6,766 bases of DNA from Shewanella sp. (GTDB taxonomy: Bacteria; Pseudomonadota; Gammaproteobacteria; Enterobacterales; Shewanellaceae): NCBI GenBank assembly GCA_004195335.1, contig SDWK01000568.1:1-6766 (forward strand). Reading direction: 5' to 3'. The translations under genes were made by a program, and so were the position numbers. The notes under the pieces are model-generated. The model was not told the DNA's origin, searched no databases, and worked only from the letters and a program-made list of their open reading frames with translations. Positions 1 to 6,187 of this stretch are shown here, one piece after another. Position 1 is the stretch's first letter. Each line of letters opens with the position of its first letter.

Positions 1-62
1 CTTTTACGACCTTTCTCATATAAATCTGTAATAACAGAGGTCTGTATAAGCTTAGTAAACAT
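1..62 (-). CDS. Possible N-terminus of a divergent gene, cut by the window edge
   Basis: Reading the minus strand from the ATG at 62, the frame stays open to the left edge and gives MFTKLIQTSVITDLYEKGRK. I do not recognise the protein. Circumstantial support comes from a perfect TATAAT on the minus strand (plus positions 84-89), which would place a transcription start about 15 bases before this ATG. Against it, there is no clear Shine-Dalgarno, no good -35 at 17-bp spacing, and only 20 codons are visible, so the open frame could be chance in AT-rich DNA. If real, the gene would be transcribed away from norB and share its intergenic region. Confidence 0.2.
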   Translation of the reverse strand, partial: MFTKLIQTSVITDLYEKGRK

Positions 63-317
63 CGACTAACTTTTGACCATGCAATTATACAATATTAAAG
101 GGCTTATAAAAAATAAATTATTATTAATTATCACGCATAAACAAATATTCAATCACTTACAGTTCAAAAACGTACAATTAAAGAAAAAAAACGCTTTAAA
201 ACAACAATAAAAACATTTAAAAAAAAACATTAATCAACATATAAACCAGTATCAACCACACCAAACAATCATTTATGAAGAGTAAAAGACAAAAACCAAA
301 CCAAACCGACATTTATA
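63..317. other. AT-rich, G-poor non-coding region upstream of norB
   Basis: No credible gene lies here. The plus strand is strikingly A-rich and G-poor, especially from about 180 to 310, with runs of A and a short CCAAA-type tandem near 293-307. The only plus-strand ORF of note (79-210, 43 codons) lacks a ribosome binding site and has low-complexity, lysine-rich content. A minus-strand TATAAT at 84-89 is the only promoter-like motif noticed. The composition suggests a long regulatory spacer, possibly between divergent genes. I found no FNR- or NsrR-like palindrome. Confidence 0.55.
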
Positions 318-327
318 GTAACGTACA

Positions 328-338
328 GTCAAACTGAC
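328..338 (+). promoter_or_regulatory. NorR binding site 1 upstream of norB
   Basis: GTCA-AAC-TGAC is an exact match to the GTCA-N3-TGAC (GT-N7-AC) inverted repeat bound by the NO-responsive activator NorR. It is the most distal of the sites upstream of the sigma-54 promoter, centred about 130 bp upstream of the -24 GG. Confidence 0.82.
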
Positions 339-353
339 TAAACCTTAACAACT

Positions 354-364
354 GTCATAATGAC
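354..364 (+). promoter_or_regulatory. NorR binding site 2 upstream of norB
   Basis: GTCA-TAA-TGAC is an exact match to the NorR inverted repeat. It is centred 26 bp downstream of site 1. Most of it is repeated 18 bp further on as a degenerate copy. Confidence 0.82.
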
Positions 365-386
365 AACCTCAATCATAATGACAACC
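355..386 (+). repeat. 14-bp direct repeat spanning NorR site 2 and its degenerate copy
   Basis: TCATAATGACAACC occurs at 355-368 and again, identically, at 373-386, a period of 18 bp. The repeat includes most of NorR site 2, so it looks like a local duplication that created an extra NorR-like site inside the enhancer region. Confidence 0.8.
372..382 (+). promoter_or_regulatory. Degenerate NorR-like site between sites 2 and 3
   Basis: ATCA-TAA-TGAC differs from site 2 by one base in the 11-bp motif: the invariant first G is A. The right half-site is intact. It could be a weak or half site for NorR, or a decayed duplicate with no function. Confidence 0.4.
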
Positions 387-395
387 ACAATAAAT

Positions 396-406
396 GTCCA
401 AATGAC
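396..406 (+). promoter_or_regulatory. NorR binding site 3 upstream of norB
   Basis: GTCC-AAA-TGAC keeps the core GT-N7-AC and the full right half-site, with one mismatch in the left half. It is the site closest to the promoter, centred about 62 bp upstream of the -24 GG. Three sites match the enhancer arrangement known for NorR at the E. coli norVW promoter, where three sites are required for activation. Confidence 0.75.
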
Positions 407-421
407 ACCACTAAAGAAGCA

Positions 422-450
422 AAAAACAGCTTAACCCTATAAAAACAGCT
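422..450 (+). repeat. 10-bp A-tract direct repeat between enhancer and promoter
   Basis: AAAAACAGCT occurs at 422-431 and 441-450, a period of 19 bp, close to two helical turns. The A-tracts are therefore roughly in phase and could bend the DNA between the NorR sites and the sigma-54 promoter. I found no good IHF consensus in this interval. The repeat is directly visible; the bending role is inferred. Confidence 0.5.
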
Positions 451-458
451 ATATAGCT
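447..458. promoter_or_regulatory. Perfect 12-bp palindrome next to the sigma-54 promoter
   Basis: AGCTATATAGCT is a perfect palindrome ending 4 bases before the -24 element. It overlaps the second copy of the A-tract repeat. It does not resemble a NorR site. It may be an operator for an unidentified regulator or chance in AT-rich DNA. Confidence 0.3.
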
Positions 459-461
459 AGT

Positions 462-477
462 TGGCACAACAAATGCT
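462..477 (+). promoter_or_regulatory. Sigma-54 promoter of norB
   Basis: TGGCACAACAAATGCT matches the sigma-54 consensus TGGCACRNNNNTTGCW at all but one specified base (A for the first T of TTGC). The invariant -24 GG (463-464) and -12 GC (475-476) are separated by exactly 10 bases. Transcription should start near 487-488, giving a leader of about 33 bases to the ATG at 521. Such promoters need an AAA+ activator; the upstream NorR sites and the norR gene in the same window supply it. Confidence 0.88.
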
Positions 478-511
478 AAACCTCTGATGCCTGAAATAAA
501 TGACCGCGCTA

Positions 512-517
512 AGAGGA
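512..517 (+). promoter_or_regulatory. Ribosome binding site deciding the norB start
   Basis: AGAGGA lies just upstream of the ATG at 521, with a short gap. The in-frame ATG at 500 has no comparable motif and would leave a leader of only about 12 bases after the predicted sigma-54 start site. The later ATG is therefore preferred. Confidence 0.65.
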
Positions 518-520
518 AAT

Positions 521-2806
521 ATGAGCAAACTAAAATTAACCGCAATCGCACTCATCGCCGTGCTAATTGCTTCATTCACTGTACTGCTGAGTATAGGCAG
601 TGATATTTATCGAGAGAAACCCCCGATCCCAACGGCATTTGTCGCCACCAACGGACAAACGCTCTTCAGTAAAGATGATGTCGAGCAGGGGCAGCTGGTA
701 TGGCGCTCTATGGGAGGGCACCAGCTAGGGTCTATTTGGGGCCATGGCTCGTACGTCGCTCCCGACTGGACAGCCGATTGGTTACACCGTGAGGCGAGTG
801 CCTGGCTTAACATCACTGCGCAAGAGCGTTTCCAGCAACCTTTTGACTCATTGAGTAGCGAAAGACAGGCTGGGTTAGAGCAGCTCCTGCGTGAAGATAT
901 CCGTCACAATACCGTTGTCACCGATGCCGATGATACGACTAAGGTGACCCTATCTAAGACGCGTATTCTGGCCATCGAGGAGATAAGCCAGCATTACCTG
1001 TCACTCTTTGGTGACGATCCAAAGCTCTCTACGCTCAGAGAGCAATACGCCATGAAAGAGGGCACTATCACAAGTTTAGCGCATCGCGAACAACTTAACG
1101 CCTTCCTCTTCTGGGGAGCCTGGGCGGCGATCACCGAACGTCCCGGTCTGGATTACACCTACACCAATAACTGGCCATTCGATCCTCAGCTGGGCAACAC
1201 GCCAACCTCAAGCAATATCGTCTGGTCTATTCTGAGTTTCGTCACCCTGATCGCGGGTATTGGTGGACTCGTTTGGTATCACGCCAGTGGTAAGCATGAA
1301 CCGCTGCCAAAGCCTGCCGCTCAAGATCCTCTATTTTTCAAGAAGCCGACGCCTTCACAAAAAGCCGTCGGCAAGTACTTTGTCACGGCCATTGGCCTCT
1401 TCCTGTTACAGATACTCCTCGGGGGCATCACGGCTCACTATGCGGTAGAAGGTCAAGAGTTTTATGGCTTACCGCTGGCCGAAATTCTTCCCTATTCGGT
1501 CACACGAACCTGGCATACCCAGCTCGCGGTATTTTGGATTGCGACCACCTGGTTAGGCACGGGCTTATATATCGCCTCGGCCCTCTCCGGTCACGAACCT
1601 AAATATCAACGTCTAGGAGTTAACGTACTCTGGGCCGCGCTGGTTGTCGTGGTTCTGGGGTCTATGGCGGGCGAATGGGCTGGTGTTCAGCAATACTTCG
1701 ATCTGGACATGAACTTCCTATTCGGCCACCAAGGTTACGAATATATCGATCTCGGCCGAGTTTGGCAGGTGTTGTTACTCGGTGGGCTATTGATCTGGCT
1801 TGGACTCGTGACGGCAGCAATTCGCCCGGCACTTAAAACCCAAGGTGAAATGAGCCCGGTTATCTGGGTCTTGTACTCCTCTTGTATCGCTATTGGCTTG
1901 TTCTACGGTGCAGGCCTGTTTATGGGTAAACATACCAACCTGGCGATTGCCGAATACTGGCGCTGGTGGGTGGTTCACCTTTGGGTTGAAGGCTTCTTCG
2001 AGACCTTCGCCACTTCGGTTATTGCACTCATGTTAGTACGCCTCGGGCTTATCCGCACCCGAAGTGCCAATGCAGCAGTACTCTTCACCACCTTGATCTT
2101 CCTCACGGGTGGGTTAATCGGTACCTTGCATCACCTCTACTTTACCGGCGCACCCACCTCAGTGGTTGCCTGGGGCGCAATCTTCTCAGCATTAGAAGTC
2201 GTCCCCTTGGCCATCATAGGCTATGAAGCCGTAGAGAGTTATCGTATGCGTCAGGCTGCGCCATGGATGACCCGCTATAAATGGGCCATCATGTTCTTCG
2301 TCGCCACCGCATTCTGGAACTTAGTCGGTGCGGGTATGCTTGGCTTCTTGATCAATCCTCCCATCGCCCTGTACTTCATTCAAGGCCTGAACACCACAGC
2401 CACCCATGCCCACGCTGCATTTATGGGCGTCTACGGTATGTTAGGCATAGGCTTGATGCTGTTCTGTACACGAGGTCTGACGGGTCAGATGCAGTGGAAT
2501 GAAAAACTACTCAAAGGGGCGTTCTGGAGTCTGAATATCGGCTTAGCTGGCATGGTATTCATGTCACTGTTACCTGTCGGTATCACGCAGTTCTTCGCCG
2601 TTATCGAAAATGGCTACTGGTTTGCCCGCTCACCCGAGGTGATCCACAGCCCGCTTGTCGAGACTCTAGTCTGGATGCGCGTGCCCGGCGATGTACTTTT
2701 CGGTATCGGTGGTCTGTTTATGGGCTTATTCTTCTTCGATATCATTAAGAAGGCTATAGGCGCTAAAAACAAAGTTGTTGAGGAGGCCGTCTCAGCAAAC
2801 GCTTAA
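521..2806 (+). CDS. norB: Quinol-dependent nitric oxide reductase (qNOR), single-subunit NorB
   Basis: This inner-membrane enzyme reduces 2 NO to N2O with electrons from quinol and belongs to the haem-copper oxidase superfamily. The protein is 761 aa from the preferred start, normal for qNOR. It has an N-terminal membrane helix (about 7-25), a periplasmic domain (about 30-230) fused to the core as in qNORs, and a multi-helix catalytic core from about 232. The periplasmic domain has no CXXCH, so it carries no haem c; this separates it from the cytochrome c-dependent NorCB type. Expected metal ligands are visible: His332 (WHTQ), His486 with Glu490 and Glu494 (VVHLWVEGFFE), His537-His538 (LHHLY), and His629 and His631 (THAHAAF); Glu559 is a further conserved core glutamate. 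An ATG 21 bases upstream would add 7 residues but lacks a ribosome binding site. The gene is controlled by the NorR/sigma-54 region upstream and ends at its own terminator. No norC, norE or nnrS neighbour is present, which points to NO detoxification or a stand-alone step. Confidence 0.97.
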   Translation: MSKLKLTAIALIAVLIASFTVLLSIGSDIYREKPPIPTAFVATNGQTLFSKDDVEQGQLVWRSMGGHQLGSIWGHGSYVAPDWTADWLHREASAWLNITAQERFQQPFDSLSSERQAGLEQLLREDIRHNTVVTDADDTTKVTLSKTRILAIEEISQHYLSLFGDDPKLSTLREQYAMKEGTITSLAHREQLNAFLFWGAWAAITERPGLDYTYTNNWPFDPQLGNTPTSSNIVWSILSFVTLIAGIGGLVWYHASGKHEPLPKPAAQDPLFFKKPTPSQKAVGKYFVTAIGLFLLQILLGGITAHYAVEGQEFYGLPLAEILPYSVTRTWHTQLAVFWIATTWLGTGLYIASALSGHEPKYQRLGVNVLWAALVVVVLGSMAGEWAGVQQYFDLDMNFLFGHQGYEYIDLGRVWQVLLLGGLLIWLGLVTAAIRPALKTQGEMSPVIWVLYSSCIAIGLFYGAGLFMGKHTNLAIAEYWRWWVVHLWVEGFFETFATSVIALMLVRLGLIRTRSANAAVLFTTLIFLTGGLIGTLHHLYFTGAPTSVVAWGAIFSALEVVPLAIIGYEAVESYRMRQAAPWMTRYKWAIMFFVATAFWNLVGAGMLGFLINPPIALYFIQGLNTTATHAHAAFMGVYGMLGIGLMLFCTRGLTGQMQWNEKLLKGAFWSLNIGLAGMVFMSLLPVGITQFFAVIENGYWFARSPEVIHSPLVETLVWMRVPGDVLFGIGGLFMGLFFFDIIKKAIGAKNKVVEEAVSANA

Positions 2807-2829
2807 TTTACTGCTAAATAGCTCATTAT

Positions 2830-2856
2830 GAGGGTCGTTCGCGACCCTCTTTTTTT
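2830..2856 (+). terminator. Intrinsic terminator after norB
   Basis: A perfect 8-bp stem (GAGGGTCG at 2830-2837 pairing with CGACCCTC at 2842-2849) closes a TTCG tetraloop and is followed by seven T residues (2850-2856). It lies 23 bases after the norB stop. It should end the norB transcript and make norR largely dependent on its own promoter. Confidence 0.93.
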
Positions 2857-2867
2857 ACCTAAACAAT

Positions 2868-2878
2868 GTGTTTATGAC
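2868..2878 (+). promoter_or_regulatory. NorR-type site upstream of norR (distal)
   Basis: GTGT-TTA-TGAC keeps the core GT-N7-AC and a perfect right half-site, with a weaker left half. It is centred 23 bp upstream of a perfect NorR site, the sort of spacing seen in the norB array. Confidence 0.5.
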
Positions 2879-2890
2879 AATCAATTTTTT

Positions 2891-2901
2891 GTCAATATGA
2901 C
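2891..2901 (+). promoter_or_regulatory. NorR binding site upstream of norR (proximal)
   Basis: GTCA-ATA-TGAC is an exact match to the NorR inverted repeat, in the spacer between the norB terminator and norR. It implies that NorR regulates its own gene. The direction is not clear: it could repress, as E. coli NorR does to its own promoter, or activate through the sigma-54-like element about 65 bp downstream. Confidence 0.75.
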
Positions 2902-2959
2902 ATTCACATCTTACATCAGGTATCTTACCCTCTCCTAGCTGACCGAACACACTATCGTT

Positions 2960-2974
2960 TGGCGACAAACGGCA
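2960..2974 (+). promoter_or_regulatory. Candidate sigma-54-like promoter of norR with short spacing
   Basis: TGGCGACAAACGGCA has a -24-like GG (2961-2962) and a -12-like GC (2972-2973), but only 9 bases separate them instead of 10. Its distance from the upstream NorR site (about 65 bp) resembles that in the norB promoter (about 62 bp). One-base spacing changes usually impair sigma-54 promoters, so this may be weak or non-functional. No convincing sigma-70 promoter stands out; a TATGAC/TATGAC pair at 2873-2878 and 2896-2901 with a 17-bp gap is a poor alternative that overlaps the NorR sites. Confidence 0.35.
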
Positions 2975-3022
2975 GACACTGAGTAAGCAAGCTTGTATTA
3001 ATCAGCAAAATTGAAATTTATC

Positions 3023-3027
3023 GGAGA
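3023..3027 (+). promoter_or_regulatory. Ribosome binding site of norR
   Basis: GGAGA lies 8 bases before the ATG at 3036, an ideal spacing, and fixes this start. Confidence 0.75.
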
Positions 3028-3035
3028 TCTAAACC

Positions 3036-4589
3036 ATGGCCTTGAGTCAAACAGAGCTAACCCGTATCGCACTCGATATCACCTCAGGCCTGTCTAATCG
3101 AGACCGTTTTTCTCGCCTGCTCGATATCATACGCCAAAACCTCAACTGTGATGCCGCAGCTTTGCTCGCCTTCCAGGGCCAGCAGTTTATTCCTCTCGCC
3201 ATCGATGGACTCAATGCCGATGTGTTGGGGCGCCGCTTTCTTGTGAATGAACATCCCAGGCTGGAAGCGATTGCCCGCGCCGGTGATGTCGTCAGGTTCC
3301 CCGCCGATAGCGATCTTGCGGATCCCTATGATGGCTTGATCCCAAATCAGGGAGATGAGCTTAAGGTACATGCCTGCATTGGCCTGCCCCTCTATGCCGA
3401 TGAGCGTTTAATCGGTGCCATCACTATCGATGGTTTCGATCCCGACCAATTTCAGAAGTTCACCAATAACGAATTAAGAAGCCTCAGTGCGATTGCCGCA
3501 GTTTCACTCAACAACGCCCTAATGATAGACCGACTCGAAAAAGCGGCGTTTCAGTCACAAGACTCGGGCACGGCAATGAGCGTCAATATCACCAACGATA
3601 ACGATGTAGAGATGATCGGCCAGTCACAAAGCATGCAATCACTCAATGATGAGATTAAGGTTGTCGCCTCGACCGATCTTAATGTGCTTATCTTAGGTGA
3701 GACAGGAACAGGTAAGGAGCTTATCGCCAAGGCGGTACATCAGGGCTCGGAACGTAAAAACTCCCATCTGGTCTACCTCAACTGCGCCGCACTGCCTGAA
3801 TCGGTCGCCGAAAGTGAGTTGTTTGGCCATGTAAAGGGGGCTTTTACCGGCGCCATCAGCAACCGCAGCGGCAAGTTTGAAACAGCCGACAAGGGCACCC
3901 TCTTCCTGGATGAAATCGGTGAACTGCCCCTCACCTTACAGGCTAAGCTGTTACGTGTTCTTCAGTATGGTGATATTCAGAAAATAGGCGACGATCGCAG
4001 CCGCAAGGTCGATGTGAGAATTATTGCCGCCACCAATAAAGATCTGAAACAGGAGATCCTGGCGGGACGCTTTCGTGCCGATCTCTACCACAGACTCAGC
4101 GTCTTCCCGCTGATGGTGCCGCCACTGCGTGAGCGAGACGATGACATTACTCTCCTGTGTGGCTATTTTGTCGAGCGATGCAGACAAAAGCTCGGCATAA
4201 AAAACTTAAGCCTCAGCCCAACAAGCCTGAGCCTCTTAAAACAATATGATTGGCCGGGTAATATCCGGGAACTGGAACACGCACTCCATCGTGCATCCGT
4301 ATTGGCGAAGTCACAGGCGATCAATGACCTGCCCCAAATCCTGCCTCAACACTTCGATATCCCGGGACAAGCTCATACGAATAAGGTCCAACTCCCTGGC
4401 ACGGTTTCGAATCATTTCCAACATTCACTCACGGGCAGTCTGAAGGATGCCACCGATGAGTTTCAGGCACAGTATATCCGACATGCGTTGGCTGAAAATC
4501 GCGAGCAGTGGGCGGCAACGGCACGTCAGCTCAAGGTCGACTCGGGCAATTTACATCGATTAGCAAAGCGGTTAGGACTCAAGAAATAG
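3036..4589 (+). CDS. norR: NorR, nitric oxide-sensing sigma-54-dependent transcriptional activator
   Basis: NorR senses NO through a mononuclear non-haem iron in its GAF domain; NO binding relieves inhibition of the AAA+ domain, which then remodels sigma-54 RNA polymerase. The 517-aa protein has the full layout: GAF domain (about 20-165), linker, AAA+ domain (about 192-430) and Fis-type helix-turn-helix (about 475-517). Visible motifs are Walker A GETGTGKE (221-228), the sigma-54 contact loop GAFTGA (268-273) and Walker B TLFLDEIG (288-295). Counterparts of the iron-binding residues proposed for E. coli NorR are present: Arg75, Asp96, Asp99, Cys114 and Asp132, the last two shifted by one through a small insertion. 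Arg81 is also kept. The recognition helix region is [20 protein letters not shown] (492-511). It follows norB in the same direction but beyond a strong terminator, and NorR sites precede both genes, so it most likely controls norB and itself. Confidence 0.96.
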   Translation: MALSQTELTRIALDITSGLSNRDRFSRLLDIIRQNLNCDAAALLAFQGQQFIPLAIDGLNADVLGRRFLVNEHPRLEAIARAGDVVRFPADSDLADPYDGLIPNQGDELKVHACIGLPLYADERLIGAITIDGFDPDQFQKFTNNELRSLSAIAAVSLNNALMIDRLEKAAFQSQDSGTAMSVNITNDNDVEMIGQSQSMQSLNDEIKVVASTDLNVLILGETGTGKELIAKAVHQGSERKNSHLVYLNCAALPESVAESELFGHVKGAFTGAISNRSGKFETADKGTLFLDEIGELPLTLQAKLLRVLQYGDIQKIGDDRSRKVDVRIIAATNKDLKQEILAGRFRADLYHRLSVFPLMVPPLRERDDDITLLCGYFVERCRQKLGIKNLSLSPTSLSLLKQYDWPGNIRELEHALHRASVLAKSQAINDLPQILPQHFDIPGQAHTNKVQLPGTVSNHFQHSLTGSLKDATDEFQAQYIRHALAENREQWAATARQLKVDSGNLHRLAKRLGLKK

Positions 4590-4632
4590 CACTGTGCACT
4601 CACCTTTTTAGTCTGGTATAGCAATGTGCCAA

Positions 4633-4662
4633 TTGGAATTAATCCCATAAAGCTGATATAAA
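4633..4662 (+). promoter_or_regulatory. Sigma-70-type promoter of the M16 peptidase pair
   Basis: TTGGAA (4633-4638) and TATAAA (4657-4662) are separated by 18 bp. A TG one base before the -10 (4654-4655) makes it an extended -10 element. Transcription would start near 4669, giving a leader of about 25 bases. No clear terminator was seen after norR, so readthrough from norR is also possible. Confidence 0.5.
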
Positions 4663-4693
4663 TTTGTTATCGATAGATTAAATAAGCCATTAA

Positions 4694-6187
4694 ATGAAAA
4701 AGGATATTGTCTCAAGAGTGAAGACCATTACGGACTCAATTAATGGCCCCATTTATCACCTGGTTTTAGGCCTGTTGATGTTGGTCACCTCACTCACCAC
4801 AGCGGCATTGCTTGTCCCAGTGGTCACGGCCAATGAATTAGATTTGCAACAAATGGCCGCCCCCCTGTACCGCACAGAGAAACAGATCATCTTTCATCGG
4901 CTAGACAATGGCCTTCAGCTCAGATTACTCCCTTTAGCCGACAGCCAGCTGGTTTCCCTGGCCAGTCAATTCAGTGTTGGCTCCAGAGATGAGCCTTCGG
5001 GGCAGGCCGGCTACGCCCACCTGTTTGAACACATGTTATTCAAGGGCAGTGAGAATGCGCCGGGAGATAGCTACGCCCAAACCATGAGCGCCTTAAGCGG
5101 GCAATTTAATGCGTCCACCTTCTTCGATTTCACCAACTACTACCTGACTATCCCGTCAACAGCACTGAAACTCAGCCTCTGGCTGGAAGCCGATAGATTT
5201 ATTCGCCCGGCACTAACAGATCAAACCGTCAAGAATCAGCAGGACACGGTACTCGAGGAGATGGCCACCAGCATAGATAATCAACCCTACGTACGTAAGG
5301 CGATGGCGTTTTTACTGACTCAGGCCAAAGACACGCCCTATGGTCATGCGGTGATCGGCAGCCGGGAAGACGTTAAAAATGCAACTACTGATGCACTCAC
5401 AAAGTTCCATCAGACTCACTACCGCCCCGATGCCATGCAGCTGAGTATCGTAGGCACATATCCTGACAGCACAGCGCAATGGGTGAAGCAGGAGTTTGGC
5501 CAGTGGCAGAATCCAGAACAGAGGAAAAAAGTGCCCCTTGAGATGCAATTTGAAAACAAGCCCGTACATGCCGAGGTCGTCGATGAAAGAGGCCCATGGC
5601 CGGCACTATTACTCGCCTGGCATACCGTCGGGCAGACGCACCGTGATGCTGCCGCGGTCTCCCTGTTAGAAGCCTATCTTTTTCAAAACCGCAGCAGCTT
5701 GATTAAGCAGAGCGGATTAACCGATCCAGACCAACTGCTCACCTATTCAATCCCATTGACGATGGAGCAGATGGGAGTCACTAATCTGGTTATGGTCCCC
5801 AGAGCTAAAACCTCACTGGATAGGCTCGCCAATAATGTAGAGCAGGCGATAAACTCCTTGGCTACAGATGGCATATCCGCCGAGGCTCTGTCTCAACTCA
5901 AGGCAAACTGGCTCAACAAGCGGCTACAGCTCATTGACAGACCTTCACTACTTGCTAGGGCCCTATCTGCGACCTTATCGCAAGATAGCTTAACGCCGTT
6001 AACCGGGCCCTGGGAACGCATCGATGCCGTCAGCCCGGCTCAGCTACAAGCCGTTGCACAAACTTACTTTTCTCAAGGTTATGTCAGGCTGGATCTGCTT
6101 CCACCTTGGTACATTCGCTGGACTAAAACCTTGCTCGAATGGTTTCCAACGGGGATGAGTGACACTCTGGAGGATCTCGTCTTATGA
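4694..6187 (+). CDS. Exported M16 family (pitrilysin/insulinase-like) zinc metallopeptidase
   Basis: This is a probable envelope zinc peptidase of 497 aa. A basic N-terminus (1-19) and a hydrophobic stretch (about 21-45) form a long signal peptide or anchor, with a plausible cleavage after VTA (residue 46). The N-terminal M16 domain carries the inverted zinc motif HLFEH (His109, Glu112, His113), with the third ligand glutamate expected at Glu188 or Glu189 (VLEEM), 74-75 residues after the motif as in the family. A second M16 domain without the motif starts near 290 (RGPWPALLLAWHTV), giving the size of a short two-domain M16B enzyme. The C-terminus ends in a Trp-rich segment (about 470-497). 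The start has only a weak ribosome binding site; no better in-frame start keeps the basic N-terminus. The stop overlaps the next start (ATGA), so the two proteins are probably made together. The substrate cannot be told from sequence. Family assignment is sure; location is likely. Confidence 0.92.
   Translation: MKKDIVSRVKTITDSINGPIYHLVLGLLMLVTSLTTAALLVPVVTANELDLQQMAAPLYRTEKQIIFHRLDNGLQLRLLPLADSQLVSLASQFSVGSRDEPSGQAGYAHLFEHMLFKGSENAPGDSYAQTMSALSGQFNASTFFDFTNYYLTIPSTALKLSLWLEADRFIRPALTDQTVKNQQDTVLEEMATSIDNQPYVRKAMAFLLTQAKDTPYGHAVIGSREDVKNATTDALTKFHQTHYRPDAMQLSIVGTYPDSTAQWVKQEFGQWQNPEQRKKVPLEMQFENKPVHAEVVDERGPWPALLLAWHTVGQTHRDAAAVSLLEAYLFQNRSSLIKQSGLTDPDQLLTYSIPLTMEQMGVTNLVMVPRAKTSLDRLANNVEQAINSLATDGISAEALSQLKANWLNKRLQLIDRPSLLARALSATLSQDSLTPLTGPWERIDAVSPAQLQAVAQTYFSQGYVRLDLLPPWYIRWTKTLLEWFPTGMSDTLEDLVL
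6168..6174 (+). promoter_or_regulatory. Ribosome binding site of the downstream M16-like lipoprotein
   Basis: TGGAGGA lies inside the end of the preceding peptidase gene, 9 bases before the overlapping ATG at 6184. It is much stronger than the site of the first gene, so the second protein may be translated at least as well as the first. Confidence 0.7.

Noticed and set aside
34..45. ACAGAGGTCTGT as a hairpin or terminator
   Set aside because: The pairing arms are only 4-5 bp and no T-run follows on either strand.
79..210. A 43-codon plus-strand ORF starting at ATG 79
   Set aside because: There is no ribosome binding site, the product is a low-complexity lysine, leucine and asparagine-rich peptide expected from AT-rich DNA, and nothing conserved is recognisable.
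407..460. IHF site between the NorR sites and the sigma-54 promoter
   Set aside because: No stretch matches WATCAANNNNTTR acceptably on either strand; A-tracts alone are not evidence of IHF binding.
607..816. Minus-strand open frame inside norB
   Set aside because: It lies fully opposite a strongly conserved enzyme gene and has no recognisable protein or ribosome binding site. The other antisense and off-frame ORFs inside norB, norR and the M16 gene were rejected for the same reason.
521..2806. Cytochrome c-dependent NorB (cNOR catalytic subunit)
   Set aside because: The 761-aa length, the fused N-terminal periplasmic domain without CXXCH and the lack of a norC neighbour all indicate the quinol-dependent type.
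4587..4620. Possible terminator after norR
   Set aside because: A GTGCAC palindrome and five T residues are present, but no stem with a workable loop sits directly before the T-run.
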